From NCBI RefSeq assembly GCF_007997015.1, contig NZ_VOSM01000004.1, positions 248,001 through 312,000 of the forward strand: a DNA stretch of 64,000 nt, written 5' to 3'. The DNA is from Lujinxingia vulgaris (GTDB lineage: Bacteria > Myxococcota_A > Bradymonadia > Bradymonadales > Bradymonadaceae). A program made the position numbers and the translations under genes. The notes under the pieces are model-generated. The model searched no databases. It saw only the letters and a program-made list of their open reading frames with translations, and had not been told where the DNA came from. Shown in pieces: positions 1-8,316 of this stretch; positions within the stretch are counted from its first letter, which is position 1; each line of letters starts with the position of its first letter.

Positions 1-126
1 TACCTCGTCCACGGCACCGCGCTGGCGATTGTCTTTTCGGGCAATGACCTCAAAAAAGTCACCGGCGAGTCCCTCAAATCCGGCGCGATCTGGGAGAGCC
101 TCGAGAGGTTGATGCGCCGCTCCTGA
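1..126 (+). CDS. TetR-family regulator, C-terminal fragment (cut by window edge)
   Basis: The frame is open from base 1 and ends at TGA 124-126, giving the last 41 residues of a protein whose start lies outside the window. The segment LVHGTALA near its beginning and its LERLMRRS end match LIVHGTAMA and IEHLIRRPS at the C-terminus of the next gene. It is therefore probably a paralogous TetR-type repressor, of which only the ligand-binding C-terminal helix region is present. The DNA-binding domain cannot be seen, so the call rests only on similarity to its neighbour. Confidence 0.6.
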   Translation, partial: YLVHGTALAIVFSGNDLKKVTGESLKSGAIWESLERLMRRS

Positions 127-246
127 CGCGCACTTCCCACGCTCGCCACTCCTCAACATTTCTCCTCACTCCGCAGCCTGCTTCCCGCGAAAACACCTCG
201 CCGGGTCCGCGCCCTCTTGCCTTCGCGTTCACTCTGCCTTACCTTT

Positions 247-266
247 GCAAGTGAACACTCGCTTGC
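247..266. promoter_or_regulatory. Candidate TetR operator, copy 1
   Basis: GCAAGTGAACACTCGCTTGC is an imperfect palindrome (GCAAG-N10-CTTGC) lying 17 bases upstream of the TetR start codon. Related 20-mers occur at 940-959 and 7374-7393. Position and symmetry suggest autoregulation by the TetR protein encoded just downstream; binding is inferred. Confidence 0.6.
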
Positions 267-282
267 ATACAAGGAGCAGGCT

Positions 283-885
283 ATGAGCACACGAACATCC
301 GGCAAGAGATCATCGGCCGAACGCCGACGCCAGATCGCTTCAGCAGCGCTGAAGATCGTGGCGGAGGGCGGGCTGCACCAGCTCACCACCGCCGCACTGG
401 CCGAGCGCGTCGGTCTGGCCGAGGGCACCATCTTTCGGCACTTCCACGACAAAGCCGAGATCCTCGCGGTGGCCACCGAGCTTATCGAAGAGATGTTTGA
501 GCACGCGCTGCCCGATACAAACGACGAAGCGCTCTCGCGCCTTGGCGAGTTCGTGCGCAGGCGCCTGACGCTGGTGGAGCTTTACCCGGGCATCCAGCGC
601 ATCATGTTCTCCGACCACCTGGCGACCTCCGGCTCTCCCGAGGCCGTGGAGCAGGTGGCGCGCCTGAAGCAGCGTGCCATCGACTTTATGCTCGACGCCC
701 TTCGAGAGGCCCGCGCGAAGGGGCAGGTTCGCGAAGATATTGAGCTCGACGCCCTTCTGCTCATCGTGCACGGCACCGCCATGGCCGCGGCATTCTCCGT
801 CAACCAGCTCGCCGGCCGCGGCATTCGACTTCAGGCCGACGCGACCTGGGCGGCCATCGAACACCTTATTCGCCGACCATCCTGA
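283..885 (+). CDS. TetR/AcrR-family transcriptional repressor
   Basis: This 200-residue protein has the N-terminal TetR helix-turn-helix (roughly residues 13-60; IASAALKIVAEGG and LAERVGLAEGTIFRHF are diagnostic) and a C-terminal ligand-binding half of normal length. The ATG at 283 is chosen because AAGGAG (271-276) precedes it at good spacing; the longer upstream frame has no ribosome binding site and would run across the operator at 247-266. The gene is followed after 13 bases by the efflux adaptor, so it very likely controls the pump operon and itself. The ligand is unknown. Confidence 0.92.
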   Translation: MSTRTSGKRSSAERRRQIASAALKIVAEGGLHQLTTAALAERVGLAEGTIFRHFHDKAEILAVATELIEEMFEHALPDTNDEALSRLGEFVRRRLTLVELYPGIQRIMFSDHLATSGSPEAVEQVARLKQRAIDFMLDALREARAKGQVREDIELDALLLIVHGTAMAAAFSVNQLAGRGIRLQADATWAAIEHLIRRPS

Positions 886-898
886 GGAGGGACGTGTC

Positions 899-2059
899 AT
901 GTTCTCGTCGTTATTTTTTTGGTTTTTTCGCCCTGACAAGCAAGCAAATACTCGCTTGAAGGCTTCGTTTTTGCTCTCCGGCAGCGTTTTTCTTCTCAGC
1001 CTCGCGGGGCTCAGCGGATGCATGAGCGACAACGCCGAACCTCAAGCCGCGGGCGAAACGGCCGTGCCTCCCCAGGCGGTGCGCGTGATCACCGTTGAAA
1101 AACGCGCGATGCGCCAGACCCTCGACTATGTGGGCACCATACGCGCCACACAGCAGGTCGCGCTGAGCGCGCAGCTCCCCGGCACGCTCACCTCCCTCCA
1201 TGTCGACCGCGGCGATCGGGTCACCCGGGGCCAACTTCTGGCCCGCATCGATGCAAACGATATCGCGGCGCGCCGCGCTCAGATTGCCGCTGAGATTCAG
1301 CGCGCCCGCACCGAGAACGACTACCTCTGCGGACGCTATGCCACCGACCAGAACCTGGCCGAAGCCGGCGTCATTCACAGCGCGCAGCTCGACACCAGCC
1401 GCAACGCCTGCGAGAGCAGCGCGCAGGCGGTCGCCGCCACCGAGGCCAAACGCGGAGAGCTTGAGGCGACCCTAAACAAAGGAGTGATTCACTCCCCCAT
1501 CGATGGCTACGTGCTCGAGCGCAGCGCGGAGCCCGGCGAAGATGTCGGCCCCGGCCGCCCCTTGCTGATGCTCGCCAGCGACGGACTGGAGGTGCTCGTG
1601 CCCGTCGTCGAGAGCGATCTTCGCCGGGGCATCAAGCCCGGCACGCCCGCCCTTGTGAGCCTGTCCACCAGCAGCGAGTTCGAGGGGCAGGTCGATACGA
1701 TCGCCCCTTCTGCTCGCGGCGCGGCCCGAAGCGCCGAGGTGACCGTAGCGCTTCCCGAAAACACCACCGAACTTCGCCCCGGGATGTCCGCCGACGTCAG
1801 CTTCGTGCTCGCTGCGCTTCCCGACGCCACCCCCGTGCCCCGCGAGGCGCTTAAAGCCACCGACGAGGGATGGGCGATCTTCATCATTGAAAACGACATC
1901 GCCCGACGCGTCGACATCGAACGCGGCATCGCTCAAGGGGGGCTTATCGCCGTCGAACCCCGACTCGCCAGCGGCACAAAGGTCGCCGTGAGCAACCTCG
2001 ACGCCCTCGATGAGGGCGCGCGCGTCTACCCGGTCGACGCTAAAGGAGGCCAGCGATGA
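899..2059 (+). CDS. RND efflux periplasmic adaptor (membrane fusion protein), lipoprotein
   Basis: This is a 386-residue HlyD/AcrA-type adaptor. After a hydrophobic segment, LSGC forms a lipobox (Cys about residue 41). Barrel-sandwich and hairpin features follow: QVALSAQLPGTLTSLHVDRGDRVTRGQLLARID, then a helical hairpin and the returning IHSPIDGYVLER strand. It should bridge the inner-membrane pump and outer-membrane channel. The ATG at 899 has GAGGAGGG just upstream. An in-frame TTG at 956 would give a more typical short lipoprotein signal and would place the operator-like site at 940-959 outside the coding region, but lacks a ribosome binding site. The stop overlaps the next start by four bases (ATGA). 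Confidence 0.9.
   Translation: MFSSLFFWFFRPDKQANTRLKASFLLSGSVFLLSLAGLSGCMSDNAEPQAAGETAVPPQAVRVITVEKRAMRQTLDYVGTIRATQQVALSAQLPGTLTSLHVDRGDRVTRGQLLARIDANDIAARRAQIAAEIQRARTENDYLCGRYATDQNLAEAGVIHSAQLDTSRNACESSAQAVAATEAKRGELEATLNKGVIHSPIDGYVLERSAEPGEDVGPGRPLLMLASDGLEVLVPVVESDLRRGIKPGTPALVSLSTSSEFEGQVDTIAPSARGAARSAEVTVALPENTTELRPGMSADVSFVLAALPDATPVPREALKATDEGWAIFIIENDIARRVDIERGIAQGGLIAVEPRLASGTKVAVSNLDALDEGARVYPVDAKGGQR
940..959. promoter_or_regulatory. Candidate TetR operator, copy 2
   Basis: GCAAGCAAATACTCGCTTGA matches the 247-266 site at 16 of 20 positions. It lies inside the 5' part of the adaptor frame if the 899 start is used, or immediately upstream of the alternative TTG start at 956. It could control an internal promoter or act as an auxiliary operator. 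Confidence 0.5.
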
Positions 2060-5000
2060 GCCTGACTGAGCTGACCGTCAACAACAAACACACCGTCTGG
2101 GCGCTCGCCATTGCCGCAGCAATCTTCGGCATTCTGGCTTACGTGAGCCTGCCGATGCAGCTCTTTCCCGACACCGCCCCGCCCGTCGTGACCACCATCA
2201 CCGCCTGGCCCGGGGCCTCGGCCGAAGACGTCGCCGAGAACGTAAGCCGCCCCCTCGAAGAGGAGTTTTCAGGGATGGAGGGTGCCTTGCGCGTCAAATC
2301 CTCCTCCCAGGACAACCTCTCACTGGTCAGCGTCGAGTTTGCGTACGACCGCGATCTGGACATCGCCGCGGTGGATACCCAAAACGCCGTGGCCCGCATC
2401 CGGGAGCGTCTGCCAGCGCAGATCCAGGAGCCGCAGGTCCTCAAGATCGACACCAGCGACAGACCCGTCATCACCCTTGGGCTCGCCGGCGACGACCTGG
2501 TGGACGTGCGCCGAAAGGCCGAAGACGTCTTCACCCCCCGCCTGCAACGCATTGAGGGAGTGGCGGCCGTCGACATCTTCGGCGGCGCACAGGACGCGGT
2601 CATCGTGGAGCTCGACCCCGCAAAACTCGAGGTCTACCGCATCCCCTTCTTCCGCGTCGTCCAGACCATCGAGTCGCATGACGCGGCGATGCCCGCCGGC
2701 AGCCTGCGCACCGAGCGCACCCGCACGAGCTTCCGGGTCGAGGCGCGCGCATCAAGCCTCGAGGAGCTCGCGCAGATCCCCTTTCTCACCCCCGATGGCT
2801 CCCGCGTGCGCCTGGGCGACCTTGGCGACGTTCGGCGCGGCGCGCTCGACGACGACGCCCGCTACGCCGTCGATGGCCAACGCGCCGTCGCAGTCCAGGT
2901 CTACAAGACCACCGACGCCAACACCGTCGAAGTCGTACAACGGGTCGAAGAGGTGCTCAAAACATGGTCCGCGCTCTACCCGGAGATCGACTTTCGGGTC
3001 GGCGAGGAGAACGCGAGCTTTACGGAGCAATCGACGTCGAACTTGTTGTCGAATGTGTGGCAGGCGCTTTTGCTGGCCTCGATCATCATCTTCCTCTTCA
3101 TCGGCCGCGTGCGTGCCTCCTTTGTGGCGGTCATCTCGATGCCCCTCTCCTACGGGATCACCTTTGCGCTGATGCACGCCGCCGGGGTGGAGTTCAACAT
3201 GGTCACCCTCTCGGCGATCATCCTGGCGGTGGGCATGGTCGTCGACGCCTCGGTGGTGGTGCTGGAAAACATCGCGCGACGCCGCGACGAAGACGGCCTC
3301 TCCGCCCGCGAGGCCGCCATCGAAGGCACCGACGAGGTGCGCCTGGCCGTGCTCGCGGGCGTGGCCTCCACGGTGATCGTGTTGGTCCCCCTGATCTTTC
3401 TGACGGGCTTTGTCGGCAAGACCTTCGGGCCGCTGGCGCTCACGCTGCTCTTTGCCTTCGTCAGCTCAGTGACCGTCGCCCTGGTGCTGGTCCCCGTGCT
3501 GACGCTCTACACCGGCGGGCGCAGCCGACTCGACGAGATCGGCACAAAAATCGTCTCCCCATTTGGCTGGCTGATGGACCGCCTCCAGCGTGCGTACCTC
3601 TTCGCACTTCGCGGCGCCCTGCGCCTGCGCTGGCTCGCCATGCTAATCGCGCTGGCGAGCATGATCGCCGGTGTGCTGCTGATCAAAAACCAGGGCATGG
3701 ACGTCCTCCCGAAGATGGACGGCGGCAGCTTCTTCGTCTCACTCGAGACCCCATCGGGATCTTCGCTTGGCGAGACCGAGGCCGTGGTCCGGGAGGTCGA
3801 AGCGATCCTCGCTGCCGAGTCCGAAGTCGTCAAAGTGCAGTCTCAGATTGGTTTTGAGCAGGGAATGAAGAGCTTCTCGGCCACCGGCGCCCAGGGCCCC
3901 ACCCAGGGCTTCATCACCGTCGCCCTCAGCCCGCGCACCGAACGCGGCGAAGACATCTGGAGCATCGAGCGCCGGGTACGCGAAAATCTTCAAAAAGTTC
4001 CCGGCATTCGCACCGCGACGGTGCGCGAGCTGGGCAACACCGCCAAATCGACCACCGCCGCTCCCGTGGTGGTGCGCATCTCCGGCGATGACCCGCTGGT
4101 GCTCGACCGCCTGGGCAGCGAGGTCATCGAGCGCATCGCTGCGGTCCCCGGCGTGGTGCAGCCGGTGCGAAACTGGCGCATCGATCAGAAACGCGTGGAG
4201 GTCGACGTCGACACCCTCCGCGCAGGCCAGATCGGGCTGACGCCCCTGGATGTCGCCCGCCAGATGCTGGCCGGCTCCGACGGCGTCAACGCCGGCGACT
4301 ACAAGGGCGACCGCGGGCAATCTCCGCCCATCCGGGTGCGCTATGATCGCGAGCGGCTGGAGCAACCCGAAGATCTGCTCGACGTCCCGGTCTTCACGCC
4401 CCAGAGCTCCGAGCCCACCCCACTTCGTAGCGTGGCAAGCCTGCGGGAGACCTCCGGCCAGGCCCTGGTCACCCGCGAGAATTTTTTGCCCACCCTGGAG
4501 ATCACCGCCTTCACCGAGGGGCGCGCGCTGAGCTTTATCACCGCCGAGGTCGAGGCCGCGCTCCAGAACTTTGAGGTCCCCCGGGGCTATGAAGTGCTCG
4601 CTGCTGGCGAGTCCGACGATCTCGGTGAGGCCCGCAGCAAACTCGGCGGGGCCTTTGCCGTCTCACTGCTCGCGGTCTACCTGCTCCTGGTCGCCCAGCT
4701 TCGCTCCTTCATTCACCCCTTAACCATCATGGGCGCGATCCCGCTGAGCCTCTCCGGGGTGGGCATCGCCTTGTGGCTCGCCGACAAGCCCGTCTCCATG
4801 CCGGTGATGATCGGCCTGATCTTGCTGGTCGGAACCGTCGTCAACAACGCCATTCTGCTCATCGACTTCATCCGCCAGGCCCGCGAGCGGGGCACCGAGC
4901 GCAACATCGCCATCGAGTCGGCCGTTGCCGCGCGCTTCCGGCCGATCATGATGACCTCGATGTCGACCATCGTGGGCATGATCCCCCTGGCCTCGGCCTG

Positions 5001-6531
5001 GGCGCTGGGTGCCGAGCGCTTCTCGCCATTGGCCGTCGCGGTCATCGGCGGGCTGAGCGCGGCGACCCTGCTGACCCTGATCATCATCCCGGTGATTTAC
5101 GATCTTTTTGAAGACTTCGGCGACCGCCTGCGCAGCCTCGTCTCGCGCGCGGCAAACGCAACATCTGCGAAGAGCGCCTCCCCCACGCTCGTTGTGCTGC
5201 TCGCGACCGCCGGCGCCCTGCTCACACTGGGTGCCCTGCCCGCGGAGGCTTCTGCCGAGGCGCCCCTTCGCCTGGATGTAGCTGAGGCGGTGGAGATGGC
5301 GCGCGAGCATAGCTTCACGCTTCAGGCCCGCCGCGATGAGACCGACGCCGCCCGGGCCCGCAGCCACCAGGCCCGCGGACGATTTCTTCCCCGCGTTGAT
5401 GTTCAGACCCGCGCCGCCAAACTCAGCGACGTGGAGCCCGGCACCCTCATGCTGCCCTCAGCGCAACCCGGCGCGCCCTCCAACGGCGTGCAGTTTGGCG
5501 AGGCCATCAACGAGACCTTCACCTTTCGGGCGCAGATCACCCAGCCCATCTTCGCCGGCGGCGCTCTCGTCGATGGCCGCGAAGCAGCCGACCTCGGCAT
5601 CGAGCTGGCCCGCAGCCGCGAGCGCCAGGACCTGGCCGATCTTCGCCTGCAGGTCGAGCAGCTCTACTTCTCACTCTACCAGGCCCGAGAACTTCTGAAG
5701 GTCGCCGAGGCGTCCGTCGCGCTGCTCGAAGATCATCGCGAGCGCATCGAGCGCCTTTACGATGCCGGCCGCGCCACCCGTCTCGACGTCTCACGCGTCG
5801 AGGCCCGTCTGGCCGACGCCCGCGTCAGCATCGAGGAGGCGCGCGGCGCAACCCGCACCGCGCGCTTAAGCCTGCAAACCCTCCTGGGCGTCTCTCCCGA
5901 TACCGACCTCATCCTCACCGAAGCGCCGCTTCCCGAGGAGCCCGAACTTCAAGAGAGCGCAACCCTGGCCCGGGCCGCGCTGCGCCATCGCCCCGAACTT
6001 CAGGTCGCGCGCCAGGGAGCCGAGGTCCAGCAGAAGCGCGCCGAAGCTCTCCGGGGAGCGTTGTGGCCGCAGCTCTTTCTGCAGGCGGGCTACACCCTGG
6101 CCAGCCCCCACGAGCGCTACTTCCCGCCCCGAAACGAGTTCAATGACTCCTGGGATATCTCGCTGAACCTCTCCTGGACGGCCTGGGACTGGGGAAGCAC
6201 CTACTACGCGATGAAAGAAGCCGAGCATCTGGCAGCAGCCCGCCGCCGCAACGTCGAGCACCTTGAGGACTTCACCCGCCACGAGGTTGAGCGCCGGCGC
6301 ACCGAGCTGGAAACCGCCCGTCACAGGGTCCGCGCCACCCAACTCTCCGTCACCGCCGCCCACCAGGCCCTGCAAGACGCACTCGCCCTCTTCCACGCCG
6401 GCCGACTCGCCAGCACCGAGGTGCTGGAGCTGGAGGTCGAACTCACCCGGGCGCGCGCGCTCCAGGTGCAGGCTCAGGTCCAGGCTCGCCAGACCGACGC
6501 TGAGCTTCGTCGTCTCACCAGCACCCCCTGA
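2056..6531 (+). CDS. RND efflux pump fused to a TolC-like outer-membrane channel
   Basis: This 1491-residue polypeptide has two complete modules. Residues 1 to about 1020 are an AcrB/MdtB/CusA-type RND permease: N-terminal helix, PDTAPPVVTITAWPGAS porter start, and TM4 motif GMVVDASVVVLEN with a single Asp (residue 397) where AcrB has a pair. Residues 1044-1067 form a hydrophobic stretch ending in an AxA site (A1065-S-A1067) that looks like a signal peptide. Residues about 1070-1491 are an outer-membrane efflux (OEP/TolC) domain with its two coiled-coil repeats and normal length. The channel probably has to be released by signal peptidase, or the linker spans the periplasm. RND-OEP fusions are known in some heavy-metal efflux proteins of other phyla. 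The substrate is unknown. The gene is translationally coupled to the adaptor. Confidence 0.93.
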   Translation: MSLTELTVNNKHTVWALAIAAAIFGILAYVSLPMQLFPDTAPPVVTTITAWPGASAEDVAENVSRPLEEEFSGMEGALRVKSSSQDNLSLVSVEFAYDRDLDIAAVDTQNAVARIRERLPAQIQEPQVLKIDTSDRPVITLGLAGDDLVDVRRKAEDVFTPRLQRIEGVAAVDIFGGAQDAVIVELDPAKLEVYRIPFFRVVQTIESHDAAMPAGSLRTERTRTSFRVEARASSLEELAQIPFLTPDGSRVRLGDLGDVRRGALDDDARYAVDGQRAVAVQVYKTTDANTVEVVQRVEEVLKTWSALYPEIDFRVGEENASFTEQSTSNLLSNVWQALLLASIIIFLFIGRVRASFVAVISMPLSYGITFALMHAAGVEFNMVTLSAIILAVGMVVDASVVVLENIARRRDEDGLSAREAAIEGTDEVRLAVLAGVASTVIVLVPLIFLTGFVGKTFGPLALTLLFAFVSSVTVALVLVPVLTLYTGGRSRLDEIGTKIVSPFGWLMDRLQRAYLFALRGALRLRWLAMLIALASMIAGVLLIKNQGMDVLPKMDGGSFFVSLETPSGSSLGETEAVVREVEAILAAESEVVKVQSQIGFEQGMKSFSATGAQGPTQGFITVALSPRTERGEDIWSIERRVRENLQKVPGIRTATVRELGNTAKSTTAAPVVVRISGDDPLVLDRLGSEVIERIAAVPGVVQPVRNWRIDQKRVEVDVDTLRAGQIGLTPLDVARQMLAGSDGVNAGDYKGDRGQSPPIRVRYDRERLEQPEDLLDVPVFTPQSSEPTPLRSVASLRETSGQALVTRENFLPTLEITAFTEGRALSFITAEVEAALQNFEVPRGYEVLAAGESDDLGEARSKLGGAFAVSLLAVYLLLVAQLRSFIHPLTIMGAIPLSLSGVGIALWLADKPVSMPVMIGLILLVGTVVNNAILLIDFIRQARERGTERNIAIESAVAARFRPIMMTSMSTIVGMIPLASAWALGAERFSPLAVAVIGGLSAATLLTLIIIPVIYDLFEDFGDRLRSLVSRAANATSAKSASPTLVVLLATAGALLTLGALPAEASAEAPLRLDVAEAVEMAREHSFTLQARRDETDAARARSHQARGRFLPRVDVQTRAAKLSDVEPGTLMLPSAQPGAPSNGVQFGEAINETFTFRAQITQPIFAGGALVDGREAADLGIELARSRERQDLADLRLQVEQLYFSLYQARELLKVAEASVALLEDHRERIERLYDAGRATRLDVSRVEARLADARVSIEEARGATRTARLSLQTLLGVSPDTDLILTEAPLPEEPELQESATLARAALRHRPELQVARQGAEVQQKRAEALRGALWPQLFLQAGYTLASPHERYFPPRNEFNDSWDISLNLSWTAWDWGSTYYAMKEAEHLAAARRRNVEHLEDFTRHEVERRRTELETARHRVRATQLSVTAAHQALQDALALFHAGRLASTEVLELEVELTRARALQVQAQVQARQTDAELRRLTSTP

Positions 6532-6612
6532 GCTCACCCTGCTTCACGCAGCGCCCCTCTCCCCCCGCTCCCCGGACTTCGGGACGCTTTCCAACTTCAA
6601 ATCTCAAAACAC

Positions 6613-6648
6613 AAAGGCCACACCGACGCGATGGTCGGTGTGGCCTTT
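6613..6648. terminator. Strong bidirectional intrinsic terminator
   Basis: A perfect 15-bp stem (6613-6627 with 6634-6648) closes a six-base GCGATG loop, with A-rich sequence on the left and T-rich sequence on the right. It sits between the convergent ends of the RND operon and the cytochrome gene and can terminate both. Confidence 0.9.
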
Positions 6649-6718
6649 CATCTTTGCTTTCTGTGGGGTGTTCGGCGGCGAGCTGCGACTCAGCTCACCC
6701 CCTTCACAGCTTTTTGAA

Positions 6719-7276
6719 TCAATAACGAAACGCGGTGTGGCAATTTGTGCACCCCTGCACCAGCTCACCATAGGCGGCGGTCGCTCGCTGCAGGTCGTCG
6801 GCCTTTGCCGCCCGCAGAAGTTCCCGAAGATCATCGTGGAAGACCTCATCCATCTCCACAAACGCCTCGATCCGCTCAGGGTTCTTCGGCGGAAGGTACG
6901 CCCCGGCCTCAATCGCGGAGTGGGTGAGTTCCTTGGCCGGATGCACCCTGTGAATCAACGCGGGAATGCCCCCGAGCTGGTTGTTGGCGATCAGCGTCAG
7001 CGTGGTGTGCATCGCCTCATTGAGCAGCCGCATCTCGTGCTGCACGGCGTTGACCCCTTCGGGAAGATCCTCAAACGAGGCGGGCGTCTCTGCCGCGTGC
7101 GGATCTGCTGCATGTTCATCCGCAGCATGTTCATCGGCATGAGTCTCCTCATCCTGATGATGCGCCTCGGGAGCACTCGCGACTTCTGCTGGCTCCTCGT
7201 TTGTATCGCAAGCCGATACGCCGATCAGCACCAGAAATGAAGCCAATCCGATCGCACTTTTTCTGAACTTCGTCAT
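6719..7276 (-). CDS. Cytochrome c'-like membrane-anchored c-type cytochrome
   Basis: This 185-residue lipoprotein begins MTKFRKSA; the lipobox Cys is in VSAC. A His/Asp/Glu-rich stretch (repeated HAADEHAAD-type units, about residues 38-62) could bind metal. A helical domain of about 120 residues follows and ends in CTNCHTAFRY. A single CxxCH close to the C-terminus followed by FR is the hallmark of cytochrome c', a four-helix NO/CO-binding haem protein. The ATG at 7276 is preceded by GGAGAG; the longer frame is not supported. Context beside NnrS and RIC genes fits a role in NO binding or detoxification, which is inferred. Confidence 0.8.
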   Translation of the reverse strand: MTKFRKSAIGLASFLVLIGVSACDTNEEPAEVASAPEAHHQDEETHADEHAADEHAADPHAAETPASFEDLPEGVNAVQHEMRLLNEAMHTTLTLIANNQLGGIPALIHRVHPAKELTHSAIEAGAYLPPKNPERIEAFVEMDEVFHDDLRELLRAAKADDLQRATAAYGELVQGCTNCHTAFRY

Positions 7277-7587
7277 GCTCTCTCCTTCAAAACCAACGAT
7301 CCCCACGCCGACACGCTCACGGAACGTGGACTGAGGATGTTTGAATTACTCACGCCAAAACCTGCACTTCCAAGCAAGTAAACACTAGCTTCCAGACCTG
7401 CCCGGGTCAATTCAGCCTGCCGGCCAACTCGCTTCTCCACCGATGTACCGCCCCGCCCCGGTCTGCAGCGCGCAACGCGGCCCGCCACGTTGATATGCGC
7501 CTCCTCATGTTTTCCTTTGGTGTCCGCCCACGCGCTCGCAGATTCAGAGTGAGTCGCACCCCTCACACCCACCTTTGGAGAGACCCA
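7277..7587. other. Divergent intergenic region
   Basis: This 311-base region lies between the divergent cytochrome and SDR genes. It holds the third operator-like palindrome (7374-7393) and must contain promoters for both genes. I see no further gene. Confidence 0.6.
7374..7393. promoter_or_regulatory. Candidate TetR operator, copy 3
   Basis: GCAAGTAAACACTAGCTTCC matches the site upstream of the TetR gene at 17 of 20 positions. It lies between the divergent cytochrome c'-like gene and the SDR gene, suggesting that at least one belongs to the TetR regulon. Confidence 0.5.
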
Positions 7588-8235
7588 ATGGACGTCGTCA
7601 TTGTCGGAGCCCACGGAACCGTCGCCATGCACCTTCACCCCATGCTCAAAGAGCGCGGCCACAGCGTCCGCGGCGTCATTCGAAAGGCCGAGCAGAGAGA
7701 TGAACTCAACAAGACCGGCGCCGAAGCCATCCTCTTCGATCTCGAAAACGACGCTGACCTCGCCACTGCCATCGGCCAGGCCGACGTGGTGGTCTTTGCC
7801 GCCGGCGCGGGCCCGGGAAGCGGCAAAGCGCGCAAATACACCGTCGACCGCGACGGCGCCCGCAAACTCATTGAGGCCGCCAAAACCAACGGCATCAAGC
7901 GCTACATCATGCTCAGCGCGATGGGTGTTGATGAAGACAGAGCGTACGACGACGAGGTCTTTGCTGCCTACGTCGACGCCAAGGCCCAGGCCGACGCCGC
8001 GCTCCGAGAGAGCGGCCTCGACTACGCCATCATCCGCCCCGGCCGACTCACCGACGATGAGGGAAACGGCCACATCTCCGTCGGCAAGAGCGTTGCTGAG
8101 GGCGAGATCCCGCGTGAAGACGTCGCCGCCATCATCGCCTACCTGGTCGAGCATCCCGAGCTCATGAACCTGCAGTTTGAAGTCACCTCCGGCAAACAAA
8201 GCATCAGTGAGGCCTTCTCGGCGATTGTGCGTTAG
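7588..8235 (+). CDS. NAD(P)-binding atypical SDR (NmrA/YwnB-like)
   Basis: This 215-residue protein starts with the Rossmann motif VVIVGAHGTVA (the second glycine position of the usual GxxGxxG is changed) and continues with VRGVIRK. It contains the YTVDRDGARKLIEAAK and MLSAMGVD segments typical of atypical short-chain dehydrogenases of the YwnB/NmrA group, and ends with the VAAIIAYLVEHPELMNLQFEVTSG region. These proteins bind NAD(P)(H) as sensors or reductases; the substrate is unknown. The ATG at 7588 follows GGAG after 8 bases. The gene is a single-gene unit facing away from the cytochrome gene. Confidence 0.85.
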   Translation: MDVVIVGAHGTVAMHLHPMLKERGHSVRGVIRKAEQRDELNKTGAEAILFDLENDADLATAIGQADVVVFAAGAGPGSGKARKYTVDRDGARKLIEAAKTNGIKRYIMLSAMGVDEDRAYDDEVFAAYVDAKAQADAALRESGLDYAIIRPGRLTDDEGNGHISVGKSVAEGEIPREDVAAIIAYLVEHPELMNLQFEVTSGKQSISEAFSAIVR

Positions 8236-8316
8236 AGCCGACCCTCGATCCTCGCAGGTCCTGACCTCCGGCCAACCTGACCGGGGCTTCCAACAACATA
8301 ACTTCACCTGCCTCAC

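Noticed and set aside
8260-8290. Further core-repeat copy (CCTGACCTCCGGCCA followed by CCTGACCGGGG) downstream of the SDR gene
   Set aside because: Only one partial palindrome with a mismatch; not enough to separate a decayed copy from chance.
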